Shown piece after piece: positions 1 through 7,670 of a DNA stretch of 47,537 nucleotides (position 1 is its first letter; the number at the start of each line of letters is the position of its first letter). Location of the stretch: NCBI GenBank assembly GCA_035628035.1, contig DASPKS010000180.1, forward strand, positions 1 through 47,537, in the 5' to 3' direction. A program made the position numbers and the translations under genes. Source of the stretch: DASPKS01 sp035628035 (lineage in GTDB: Bacteria; Bacteroidota; Rhodothermia; Rhodothermales; Rubricoccaceae). The notes beneath the pieces are model-generated. The model did not search any database. It was not told the origin of the DNA and worked only from the letters and a program-made list of their open reading frames with translations.

Positions 1-2
1 CG

Positions 3-1169
3 GCCCCGCCTGCTACCGACCGGCCGACCGAGCCGCGCCAGCCCCTGCCGCCGCTCCGCTGGGCCGACCCCGACAGCGCCGCTCTTGCCGAGGGGTTTGA
101 GCCGTGGACGCCCCCCGATGACGACGTACCGCCGACCCTCCGGCTGTACCGTGCCCTCCTCGCACCGCCCGGCCTCGACGCCGGTCTCGACGCGCCGGCA
201 CGCGCGGCCCGTGAGGCGCACCTCCTCGACGTCCACCGCCGGCGCGAGGCCTTGCTGCGCCGGTGGGCCGAGGAGGAGACGCGGGCCGGCGAGAACGACG
301 ACGCGAGCGGCACGCTCGTCCGGCCTCGCCCGGACGTCGGGATGGTCCCCATCCGGGCTCGCGCGGTCGCCGCGTCCGGCCCGCGCCCCCCGGAGCCCGA
401 CGGCGCCGCACCCGGCCACCCGTTCGCGGGCGCACCGGCGCCCGCGGAGGGCTGCTTCGTGGAGCGCCCCCCGGAGGCGGACTGGGAGCGGACGGAGCCC
501 CTCGCGCTCTCGAACCCCTACGGCGACGATGTCGGCTACCGCGGTGAGGGGTCCGTCACGCGCACCCGCGAGGGTGGCACCGTCGGCTGGAGCACGACGA
601 CCGCCGAGGAGGCCGTGCGCGCGCACGGGACGACCGCTGAGCGGGAGACGCACGACTTCATGGTCGCCTTCTGCCCGGGCCGCGACGGGCTCGTCCACGG
701 CGAGGCGGTCTACGTCCGCGAGGTCACCTACACCCGCCCTGCCGGCGGGGGCGACTTCCGGCGTCGCGTGTCCGCCGACCTCCGGCTCGTCGGGCGCGTC
801 GACGACCGGGCCCGCCTCGTCAGCTACGACGTCCGGGCGCTCGTGACCATCACCGACAGCGGCAGCCTTTTGGGCGACGCACGCACGACGGAGGTTTCGG
901 GGCGGCGCACCGGCATCCGGCCCTGGGGAGAGGGCGGGCGCTACTTCCTCCGCGGCGCCGGCGACCGCGACGTCGCGCGGGCGCTGCTGGAGATGGCGGA
1001 GTTCACGGAGCTCCTCCGCATCGCGCAGGAATGGTGGCGCGACGGGCAGTGCGTGCAGGTCCGTCCCTACCAGATGCCCGCGCTACAGATCCCCCTGGGC
1101 GGCGCGACGAACTTCGGGCTCGACGTGGTCCACGTCCAAGGGGGTGATGCCGTCGTCGTGGCCCCGTAA
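3..1169 (+). CDS. Hypothetical protein, 5'-truncated by the window edge
   Basis: An open frame runs from the first bases of the window to a TAA at 1167-1169 (388 visible codons) with no stop, so the true start lies upstream. I recognise no family. The N-terminal part is rich in Pro, Asp, Ala and Arg; the C-terminal half (from about residue 140) has alternating hydrophobic and polar strands suggesting a beta-rich, possibly extracytoplasmic, domain. Internal ATG/GTG/TTG codons around 250 could be called as starts, but the frame stays protein-like upstream of them. The stop falls in the run GTGGCCCCGTAAC. One extra C in the C4 run at 1162-1165 would join this frame smoothly to the next one, so this and the following ORF are probably one gene carrying an indel or a sequencing error. 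Confidence 0.6.
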   Translation, partial: APPATDRPTEPRQPLPPLRWADPDSAALAEGFEPWTPPDDDVPPTLRLYRALLAPPGLDAGLDAPARAAREAHLLDVHRRREALLRRWAEEETRAGENDDASGTLVRPRPDVGMVPIRARAVAASGPRPPEPDGAAPGHPFAGAPAPAEGCFVERPPEADWERTEPLALSNPYGDDVGYRGEGSVTRTREGGTVGWSTTTAEEAVRAHGTTAERETHDFMVAFCPGRDGLVHGEAVYVREVTYTRPAGGGDFRRRVSADLRLVGRVDDRARLVSYDVRALVTITDSGSLLGDARTTEVSGRRTGIRPWGEGGRYFLRGAGDRDVARALLEMAEFTELLRIAQEWWRDGQCVQVRPYQMPALQIPLGGATNFGLDVVHVQGGDAVVVAP

Positions 1170-1216
1170 CGGCGGCGGCTGAAAACGGCACCGTCAGCCC
1201 GGAGGGGCCCGTCGCG

Positions 1217-1855
1217 GTGCCGGCCCGGTTCTGCTTCTCGGCGCCCGACGAGACGCGCGCGCCCGGGGGCGCCGTCCGCGCCGAGACGGTCTCGCGGCGG
1301 GGGCGCGACCAGAACCGCTGCGCCATCGCCTACGACGGCCGCGGGACGACCACGCGGGTGACGCAAGCGTTCACTTACCACCGCTCGTGCCACATCCTGA
1401 CCGACGAAGGGGCGCCCACCTTCCACGTTGGCCCTCTCCGGTTCGAAGAGCACCTCGGCGGCGCGCTGGTGCGCGACGGCGCCGGCCGGTTCGACGGCGA
1501 GTTCGAGTACACGATGACCGCGACGTTCTGCGGCCTGACGTGCGAGGACTGCGACGACCAGGCGCCGTGCACCTACACCTTCGAGCTCTCCGGCCCCGCC
1601 ACCGTCGAGCTCAACGTCGACCCCGCGGGCGGGGGAGGCCTCTGGATCGACCGGGCGCAGGTGCGCGTGCACGTCGACAACCAGTGCCCGTTCGAGGCCG
1701 ACCCCGTTGAGGCGCTGACACTCTCGCAGGACCCCGCCGTCGTGGGTCTCACGCCGGACCGGGTCGGGCGCGGCGGGGCGTTCGTCCTCCAGGACGCGTT
1801 CCTCGAGGAGCCCCTCGGCACGATCGAGATCGGCGTCGGGGGGTGCGGAGACTGA
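1217..1855 (+). CDS. Hypothetical Cys-rich protein, probable frameshifted continuation of the preceding gene
   Basis: The frame is open from 1148 to the TGA at 1853-1855. The first usable start codon is GTG at 1217 (212 aa), but the residues encoded upstream of it (VTAAAENGTVSPEGPV and on) read like normal protein and would follow directly from the C-terminus of the previous frame after a one-base insertion. The protein has about ten cysteines, including a CGLTCEDCDDQAPC cluster, compatible with an exported, disulfide-bonded beta-rich protein. A GGAGGGG stretch 9 nt before GTG 1217 looks like a ribosome site. Other genes here lack such sites, however, so I think it is coincidental. Function unknown. 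If not frameshifted it would be a separate small secreted-type protein lacking a signal peptide, which is less plausible. Confidence 0.5.
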   Translation: MPARFCFSAPDETRAPGGAVRAETVSRRGRDQNRCAIAYDGRGTTTRVTQAFTYHRSCHILTDEGAPTFHVGPLRFEEHLGGALVRDGAGRFDGEFEYTMTATFCGLTCEDCDDQAPCTYTFELSGPATVELNVDPAGGGGLWIDRAQVRVHVDNQCPFEADPVEALTLSQDPAVVGLTPDRVGRGGAFVLQDAFLEEPLGTIEIGVGGCGD

Positions 1856-1879
1856 GCGGGCGTGGCGCCGGTCGCGCCC

Positions 1880-2353
1880 TCAGAGATCCTTCTCGAAGCG
1901 GAGGCGGTAGTCGCGGTAGGCCGCGTTGTAGCCGGCGGCGGTGACGCGGAACCCTTCGGCCAGCCCCATCACCGTCATCCCGGGGTGCTTGTTGGGGAAC
2001 GTGTCGTAGGCGAAGCGTCGGTAGCCCATGCGCCGCGCTTCGGCCTGCATCCGGTAGAGCAGCGCCCGCGACACCCCCTGCCGCCGGAACCGCTCGACGA
2101 CGCCGCCCTTCGCGCTGTAGAACGTCGTCCGGCTCTCGCCGTAGCCGACCTTGAACCCGGCCGCCTCGTGCTCCACCCACGCGAGGAGGATCAGGAGGTC
2201 GGGGCGGTCGAGCTGGTAGATCACGCGGGCCTCGCCGAAGACGCGCTGGTTGAGCGCCTGCACCTCCAGGAACCGGTCGAGCCCGATCCGCTCGATCCGC
2301 AGCCCGGGCGGGCCGAGGGCGGTGCGGGGCTGGTCGAGCTCGGTGATCTGCAT
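1880..2353 (-). CDS. GNAT-family N-acetyltransferase
   Basis: A 157-aa protein starting MQITELDQPR. The GNAT acetyl-CoA-binding motif A is visible as VVERFRRQGVSRALLYRMQ (about residues 88-106), the loop that holds the pyrophosphate of acetyl-CoA, followed by the RRMGYRRFAYDTF helix-strand typical of the fold. The size is normal for a one-domain GNAT. The frame is open further upstream, but that translation is Arg-rich and unlike protein, so ATG 2353 is chosen. It is divergent from metH with 127 nt between starts and converges on the preceding gene with a 24-nt gap. The substrate cannot be told from sequence. Confidence 0.8.
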   Translation of the reverse strand: MQITELDQPRTALGPPGLRIERIGLDRFLEVQALNQRVFGEARVIYQLDRPDLLILLAWVEHEAAGFKVGYGESRTTFYSAKGGVVERFRRQGVSRALLYRMQAEARRMGYRRFAYDTFPNKHPGMTVMGLAEGFRVTAAGYNAAYRDYRLRFEKDL

Positions 2354-2374
2354 GGGCGCTTGCGAAGCGACGCC

Positions 2375-2382
2375 GAAAAGTA
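2375..2382 (-). promoter_or_regulatory. Possible -7 element for the GNAT gene
   Basis: Minus strand reads TACTTTTC 21 nt before the ATG, close to the TAnnTTTG type -7 box seen before several genes here. No TTG at the right spacing is visible, so support is weak. Confidence 0.3.
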
Positions 2383-2437
2383 GGGCTCCCCGCGCATTGG
2401 CACGCCCACAATTACGGGGACCCCTGCACAGGCACCG

Positions 2438-2445
2438 TAGTTTGC
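2438..2445 (+). promoter_or_regulatory. Possible -7 element for metH
   Basis: TAGTTTGC lies 35 nt before the metH ATG and fits the TAnnTTSS pattern found elsewhere in this window. I searched the 127-nt divergent region for a cobalamin riboswitch (long structured leader with the B12 box) and it is too short and lacks one. Confidence 0.35.
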
Positions 2446-2480
2446 GCCCTTCCGCTCTCCTGGCCCCTCTGCCCGTGCTG

Positions 2481-5400
2481 ATGACCGACCGCCTCCGCGC
2501 CCTCCTCGCCCAACGCATCCTCGTCCTCGACGGGGCGATGGGGACGCTCCTCCAGCGCCACGGCTTCTCGGAGGCGGACTACCGCGGCGAGCGGTTCGCC
2601 GACTGGCCGCACCTCGTCCAGGGCAACACCGACCTCCTCTGCCTCACGCAGCCCGAGGCCGTCCGCACGGCCCACCGCGCCTACCTCGACGCCGGCGCGG
2701 ACATCGTCTCGACGAACACGTTCACGGCCACGGCCATCGCGCAGGCCGACTACGGCCTGCAAGAGGTCTGTTACAACCTCAACGCCGCCGCCGCGCGGCT
2801 CGCCCGCGCTGAGGCCGACGCCGCCACCGCCCGCACGCCGGACCGCCCACGCTTCGTCGCCGGCAGCATCGGGCCGATGAACAAGGCGCTCTCGCTCTCG
2901 CCCGACATCGCCGACCCCGGCTTCCGCGCCGTCACCTTCGCGCAGGTCCGCGACGCCTACCGCGACCAGGTGCGCGGGCTCATCGACGGCGGGGCAGATA
3001 TCCTGCTCCTCGAGACCGTCTTCGACACGCTCAACGCGAAGGCGGCGATTGCGGCCATCCGGCAGCTCTTCCGCGAGACGGGCCGGACGCTCCCGGTCAT
3101 CGTCTCAGGGACGGTGGTGGACCAGAGCGGGCGCACGCTCGTCGGGCAGACCGTCGAGGCGTTCTGGATCTCCATCGCCCACGCGCCCGAGCTGCTCGCC
3201 GTCGGGCTCAACTGCGCGCTCGGCACGGGCCAGATGCGCCCGTTCATCGAGGAGCTGGCCCGCGTGGCGCCGGTGCCGACGAGCCTCTATCCCAACGCCG
3301 GCCTCCCCAACGAGATGGGCGGCTACGACGAGACGCCTGATTACATGGCGCGCGTCCTGCGGGAGTACGCGGAGGAGGGGCTGGTGAACCTCGTCGGCTC
3401 GTGCTGCGGGAGCACACCCGCGCACACCGCCGCCATCGCCGAGGCCGTCGCGGGGGTGAAGCCGCGCGGGGCGCCCGCGCGGCCGCAGACGCTCCGCCTC
3501 GCCGGGTTGGAGCCGCTCGTCTTCCGGCCCGACCTCAACTTCGTCAACGTCGGCGAGCGGACGAACGTGACGGGGAGCCGCCGCTTCGCCCGCCTCATCA
3601 AAGAGAACAACTACGAGGAGGCGCTGTCGGTGGCGCGCCAGCAGGTCGAGGCCGGCGCGCAGATGATCGACGTGAACATGGACGAGGGGCTCCTCGACGC
3701 CGAGGCCGCCATGCGCCGGTTCCTCCTGCTGGCGATGGCCGAGCCCGACATCGCGCGCGTCCCTGTCGTCGTGGACTCCTCGAAGTGGGAGGTCATCGAG
3801 GCCGGGCTCCAGTGCATCCCCGGCAAGCCCGTCGTCAACTCGATCTCGCTGAAGGAGGGCGAAGAGCAATTCCGCCGGCAGGCCGAACTCGCCCGCGACT
3901 ACGGCGCCGCCGTCATCGTGATGGCGTTCGACGAGCAGGGACAGGCCGACACGGTCGAGCGGCGCATCGCCGTGTGCGAGCGGGCCTACCGGATCCTCAC
4001 CGAGGAGGCGGGTATCCCACCGGAAGACGTCATCTTCGACCCCAACATCTTCGCCGTTGCCACCGGCATCGCCGAGCACAACCGGTACGCGCTCGACTAC
4101 CTGGAGGTGGTGCGGTGGATCAAGGCGAACCTCCCCGGCGCACGTGTCTCCGGTGGGGTCTCCAACCTCTCGTTCTCATTCCGCGGCAACGAGCGCGTCC
4201 GCGAGGCGATGCACGCGGCGTTCCTCTACCGCGCCGTCCAGGCGGGGATGGACATGGGGATCGTCAACGCCGGCCAGCTCGCCGTCTACGACGAGGTCGA
4301 GCCCGCGCTCCTGGAGCGCGTCGAGGACGTGCTGTTCGACCGCCGGCCCGACGCGACGGAGCGGCTCGTTACCTACGCCGAGGGGCTACAGGCCCAGGGC
4401 GCCGGGACCCTGGACAGGGACGAGGCCTGGCGCCGCCTCCCCGTGGAGGAGCGGCTCGCGCACGCCCTCGTCAAGGGTATCGCCGACTACGTCGAGGCGG
4501 ACGTGGAGGAGGCCCGGCAGCGCTACCCGCGCCCGCTCGACGTGATCGAGGGGCCGCTCATGGACGGGATGAACGTGGTCGGCGACCTCTTCGGGGCGGG
4601 CAAGATGTTCCTCCCGCAGGTGGTCAAGAGCGCCCGGGTGATGAAGAAGGCGGTGGCCTACCTCACCCCGTTCATCGAGGCCGAGCAGCGCGCTGACGGC
4701 GGCGAGGTAGCCGCTCGCCCACGCGTACTGATGGCGACCGTCAAGGGCGACGTGCACGACATCGGGAAGAACATCGTCGGCGTCGTCCTCGGGTGCAACG
4801 GGTACGACGTGGTGGACCTCGGCGTGATGGTCCCGGCCGACAGGATCCTCACCGCCGCGAAGGAGCAGAGGGCCGACGTGATCGGGCTCTCCGGCCTCAT
4901 CACCCCCTCGCTCGACGAGATGGTGCACGTGGCGCGGGAGCTGGAGCGCGAGGGCTCGCGGCTCCCCCTCCTCATCGGCGGGGCGACGACCTCGAAGCTC
5001 CACACGGCCGTCAAGATCGCCCCCGTCTACGGCGGCCCGACCGTCCACGTCCTCGACGCGAGCAAGAGCGTCCCGGCTGTGTCCGCCCTCATCTCGGATG
5101 AGCAGCGCGACGGGTTCGTGGCGGACGTGGCCGCGGAGTACGCCGAGGTCCGTGCCCGCTACGCCGCGCGGGGTCGCACGCAGTCGCTCCTTTCTCTGGA
5201 GGACGCCCGCACCAACGCCTTCCGCTCCGACTGGGCCGAGATCCCCGTCACCGCGCCCGCGCAGCCGGGCGTGACCGTGTTCGACGATGTGACGGCCGTC
5301 GACCTCCGGCCGTTTATCGACTGGAGCCCGTTCTTCATCGCGTGGGAGATGAAGGGGAAGTACCCCGAGATCCTCGACGACCCGCGCACAGGCGAGGAGG

Positions 5401-6218
5401 CGCGCAAGCTCCTCGCCGACGCGAACGCGCTGCTGGACGAGGTCGAGGCGAACGCCTGGCTCACCCCGCGCGGCGTCGCGGGCCTCTGGCCTGCCAACGC
5501 CGTCGGCGACGACGTGGAGGTGTACGCCGACGACGCCCGCGAGACGCCCCTCGCCGTCTTCCACACGCTCCGCCAGCAGAGCGAGAAGACCCCCGGCAAA
5601 CCGAACCGCGCGCTGGCCGACTTCGTCGCGCCGAAGGGCTCAGGCGTAGCGGACTACCTGGGCGCGTTCGTCGTGAGCGTCCACGGCGCCGAGGCGCTGG
5701 CCGCGCGCTTCCGCGAAGACCACGACGACTACCGCGCCATCCTCACGCAGGCCCTCGCCGACCGCCTCGCGGAGGCCTTCGCCGAGTGGCTGCACTTCCG
5801 GGTGCGGCGCGACCTGTGGGGGTACGCGCCCGCCGAGGCGCTCTCGAACGACGACCTCATCCGCGAGCGCTACCGCGGCATCCGGCCCGCGCCGGGCTAC
5901 CCCGCCCAGCCCGACCACACCGAGAAGATCACGCTCTTCCGCCTTCTCGACGCCGAGGCGAACGCGAGCGCCGGGCTCACCGAGCACCTCGCGATGACGC
6001 CTCCCGCGACGGTCTGCGGCCTCTACCTCGCCCACCCCGAAGCCGACTACTTCAACCTCGGCCCCGTCGGTCGGGACCAGGTGGAGGACTACGCGCGGCG
6101 GAAGGGGATGCCGGTGGAGGAGGTCGAGCGCTGGCTCGGCCCGAGCCTGGCGTACGACCCCCCGGCTGCCTTTTCGGGCGACGGGGTGGCTGCGGAGGCG
6201 GGCATCGTGACGAAGTAA
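2481..6218 (+). CDS. metH: Methionine synthase, cobalamin-dependent
   Basis: A 1245-aa, full-length, four-module enzyme that transfers a methyl group from 5-methyl-THF through cobalamin to homocysteine, in the cytoplasm. Residues 1-320 form the homocysteine domain with the zinc ligands Cys245 (NCALG) and Cys308-Cys309 (GSCCGS). About 350-620 is the pterin-binding domain (NVGERTNVTGS). About 650-890 is the cobalamin domain with the lower-ligand motif DVHDIGKNIVG, whose His is residue 759, as in E. coli. The C-terminal reactivation domain carries the AdoMet motif RGIRPAPGYPAQPDH. The start MTDRLRALLAQRILVLDGAMGT matches the family. The frame remains open upstream of ATG 2481 but that part is not protein-like. 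Presence implies a cobalamin supply. It is not split as it is in some Bacteroidota. Confidence 0.97.
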   Translation: MTDRLRALLAQRILVLDGAMGTLLQRHGFSEADYRGERFADWPHLVQGNTDLLCLTQPEAVRTAHRAYLDAGADIVSTNTFTATAIAQADYGLQEVCYNLNAAAARLARAEADAATARTPDRPRFVAGSIGPMNKALSLSPDIADPGFRAVTFAQVRDAYRDQVRGLIDGGADILLLETVFDTLNAKAAIAAIRQLFRETGRTLPVIVSGTVVDQSGRTLVGQTVEAFWISIAHAPELLAVGLNCALGTGQMRPFIEELARVAPVPTSLYPNAGLPNEMGGYDETPDYMARVLREYAEEGLVNLVGSCCGSTPAHTAAIAEAVAGVKPRGAPARPQTLRLAGLEPLVFRPDLNFVNVGERTNVTGSRRFARLIKENNYEEALSVARQQVEAGAQMIDVNMDEGLLDAEAAMRRFLLLAMAEPDIARVPVVVDSSKWEVIEAGLQCIPGKPVVNSISLKEGEEQFRRQAELARDYGAAVIVMAFDEQGQADTVERRIAVCERAYRILTEEAGIPPEDVIFDPNIFAVATGIAEHNRYALDYLEVVRWIKANLPGARVSGGVSNLSFSFRGNERVREAMHAAFLYRAVQAGMDMGIVNAGQLAVYDEVEPALLERVEDVLFDRRPDATERLVTYAEGLQAQGAGTLDRDEAWRRLPVEERLAHALVKGIADYVEADVEEARQRYPRPLDVIEGPLMDGMNVVGDLFGAGKMFLPQVVKSARVMKKAVAYLTPFIEAEQRADGGEVAARPRVLMATVKGDVHDIGKNIVGVVLGCNGYDVVDLGVMVPADRILTAAKEQRADVIGLSGLITPSLDEMVHVARELEREGSRLPLLIGGATTSKLHTAVKIAPVYGGPTVHVLDASKSVPAVSALISDEQRDGFVADVAAEYAEVRARYAARGRTQSLLSLEDARTNAFRSDWAEIPVTAPAQPGVTVFDDVTAVDLRPFIDWSPFFIAWEMKGKYPEILDDPRTGEEARKLLADANALLDEVEANAWLTPRGVAGLWPANAVGDDVEVYADDARETPLAVFHTLRQQSEKTPGKPNRALADFVAPKGSGVADYLGAFVVSVHGAEALAARFREDHDDYRAILTQALADRLAEAFAEWLHFRVRRDLWGYAPAEALSNDDLIRERYRGIRPAPGYPAQPDHTEKITLFRLLDAEANASAGLTEHLAMTPPATVCGLYLAHPEADYFNLGPVGRDQVEDYARRKGMPVEEVERWLGPSLAYDPPAAFSGDGVAAEAGIVTK

Positions 6219-6237
6219 ACGCGCGGCGGGCTCAAGT

Positions 6238-6251
6238 CCTTCGGCCGAAGG
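6238..6251. terminator. Short palindrome after metH
   Basis: CCTTCGGCCGAAGG is a perfect palindrome 19 nt after the metH stop, able to form a 5-bp stem with a GGCC loop. No U-run follows, so a terminator role is uncertain. Confidence 0.25.
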
Positions 6252-6284
6252 CCGATATTCCCCGACGACACCCTCCCGCCGCTC

Positions 6285-6905
6285 GTGTCGCCCTACCTCG
6301 TCGTCCGCTTCGTGCTCGCCGTGTTCGTCGCCCTCCAGACTGGGGAGGGGAGCACCCAGCCCGTTCGCTCCTCGGCGGCCGGCGGCGTCTCCGGCGCCCT
6401 GCGGACGAACGTCGAGCAGGAATTCTACCCGGTGCAGGGCCGGTCGGAGGGCGACCTCCTCCACTCGATGCTCACGCGTGGGCCGGTGTGGGGCGAGCGC
6501 CGGTTCTTCGGGCTGACCACGACGGCCGTCCGCTACACCTACCGGCGGGTGCCCAGCCGCGGCGGGTGCACCCTCTCCGACGTGGTCGTTCATCTGGACG
6601 TGACCGTCACCCTCCCCCGCTGGACGCCCCCGCGCGGCGCGCCCTACGCCCTGGAGCGCGACTGGGCCGCTTTCCGGACGGCGCTCGAACGCCACGAAGA
6701 CGGTCACCGCCGCCTCGCGGTGTCCTTCGGTGAGGCCATCCGCTCGATGCTCACCCTCGCCCGCACGGCCTCGTGCGAGACGATGGACGCGGAGGTCGGG
6801 CGCCGCGTGGCCTCCCTCCAGAGCCACTTCGACCGCCAGCAGCGGGACTACGACGCAGCCACGGACCACGGCGCCAGCGAGGGTGCCCGGTGGCCGCGCC
6901 GCTAG
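6285..6905 (+). CDS. DUF922-family secreted zinc-protease-like protein
   Basis: A 206-aa protein with a hydrophobic N-terminus (SPYLVVRFVLAVFVALQ) likely to be a signal peptide or anchor. The core has the Tyr-rich strand AVRYTYRRV, a Cys pair (GGCTLSD ... ASCETMD) and the zinc-peptidase-like motif HEDGH (HExxH) inside LERHEDGHRRLA. These are hallmarks of DUF922, annotated in databases as predicted secreted Zn-dependent proteases. GTG 6285 is chosen because it begins the signal peptide. A weak -7-like TATTCCCC lies about 23 nt before it. It follows metH but is functionally unrelated. It converges on the sigma gene, the two stop codons sharing CTAG (4-nt overlap). Proteolytic activity is inferred only from HExxH. 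Confidence 0.75.
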   Translation: MSPYLVVRFVLAVFVALQTGEGSTQPVRSSAAGGVSGALRTNVEQEFYPVQGRSEGDLLHSMLTRGPVWGERRFFGLTTTAVRYTYRRVPSRGGCTLSDVVVHLDVTVTLPRWTPPRGAPYALERDWAAFRTALERHEDGHRRLAVSFGEAIRSMLTLARTASCETMDAEVGRRVASLQSHFDRQQRDYDAATDHGASEGARWPRR

Positions 6906-7519
6906 CGGGCAGCCACGCCGGAGTCGGGCGGGCGGTCTTTGAGGGCGGCGTAGAGCCAGGCGCGGGCCGAGCGCCACTCCCGCTTCACGGTGGCCGGCGC
7001 GACGCCCAGCACTTCGGCCGTCTCCTCGACCGAGAGCCCGCCGAAGTAGCGGCACTCGACAAGGTGTGCCTGGCGCGGGTCGAGCGCGGCGAGCCGTTCC
7101 AGAGCGGCGTCGAGGTCGAGCAGCTCGGCGGCGCGGGCGTCGGTGAGGAGGGCGGGCTCCGCTGGAGCGTCGGCGAGGGCGGCATCTAGGGGAAGGCCGG
7201 GCTGTCCGGACCCGCGCTTGGCGCGGTGGCGGGCGCGGGCGTAGTCCACGAGCACCTGGCGCATGGCGCGGGCTGCCGCCCCGAAGAAGTGCGCGCGGCT
7301 CTCGAAGTCGCCGTGGGCCGGGCCGAGGAGCTTGAGGTAGGCCTCGTGGACGAGCGCCGTCGTGTTGAGCGTGTGGTCGGGGCGCTCGTGGCGGCGCTGG
7401 GTGTGCGCGAGCCGGCGCAGCTCGTCGTAGACAGCCTGGAGGAGGCGGCCCGACGCCGCCGCGTCGCCCGCCCGGAGGGCATCGAGGGCCTCGGTGACGT
7501 CGGTGGTGAGGGGGGCCAT
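6902..7519 (-). CDS. ECF RNA polymerase sigma factor
   Basis: A 205-aa extracytoplasmic-function sigma factor. Region 2 spans about 10-95 (LRRLAHTQRRHERPDHTLNTT, ending FFGAAARAMRQVLVDYARAR). Region 4 (about 140-195) has the helix-turn-helix FGGLSVEETAEVLGVAPATVKREWRSARAWLYAAL. This matches the subfamily often found next to Ser/Thr kinase genes (TIGR02999-like), in which no classical anti-sigma gene is adjacent. ATG 7519 begins MAPLTTDVTEALDAL; the frame continues upstream but becomes low-complexity. An identical 16-bp box lies upstream of this gene and of the TPR kinase gene at 9573-12461, suggesting autoregulation and co-regulation. Activation by kinase phosphorylation is a hypothesis from context. 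Confidence 0.92.
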   Translation of the reverse strand: MAPLTTDVTEALDALRAGDAAASGRLLQAVYDELRRLAHTQRRHERPDHTLNTTALVHEAYLKLLGPAHGDFESRAHFFGAAARAMRQVLVDYARARHRAKRGSGQPGLPLDAALADAPAEPALLTDARAAELLDLDAALERLAALDPRQAHLVECRYFGGLSVEETAEVLGVAPATVKREWRSARAWLYAALKDRPPDSGVAAR

Positions 7520-7537
7520 GGCGCGGAGGCGTGCCCG

Positions 7538-7553
7538 CACGATACGGCGCCGC
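7538..7553 (-). promoter_or_regulatory. Shared box upstream of the ECF sigma gene (candidate ECF promoter)
   Basis: Minus strand reads GCGGCGCCGTATCGTG, 18 nt before the sigma start codon. The identical 16 bases occur upstream of the kinase gene at 12497-12512. CGTATCG could be the -10 of an autoregulated ECF promoter. I could not identify a matching -35 at a fixed distance in both copies. Confidence 0.5.
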
Positions 7554-7596
7554 GGGCCTCCCCGCGCGGGAAGGCCGCACGGCCGTGATCCCGTGC

Positions 7597-7607
7597 GCGC
7601 CGTCTCG
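7597..7607 (+). promoter_or_regulatory. Weaker match to the sigma/kinase box before the secreted protein gene
   Basis: GCGCCGTCTCG on the plus strand matches the core of the shared box (GCGCCGTATCG) at 10 of 11 positions and lies 63 nt before the ATG of the secreted protein. This may mean all three genes share one sigma factor, but a short GC-rich match can arise by chance. Confidence 0.25.
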
Positions 7608-7670
7608 ACGCATGGTAGGGATGAGCGGCGCTCTGCGCCCCCTCCTTCCTGTCCCCCATCCGTACGCGTC

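Noticed and set aside
2354..2480. Cobalamin riboswitch upstream of metH
   Set aside because: The divergent gap is only 127 nt and holds no B12-box-like sequence or long structured leader.
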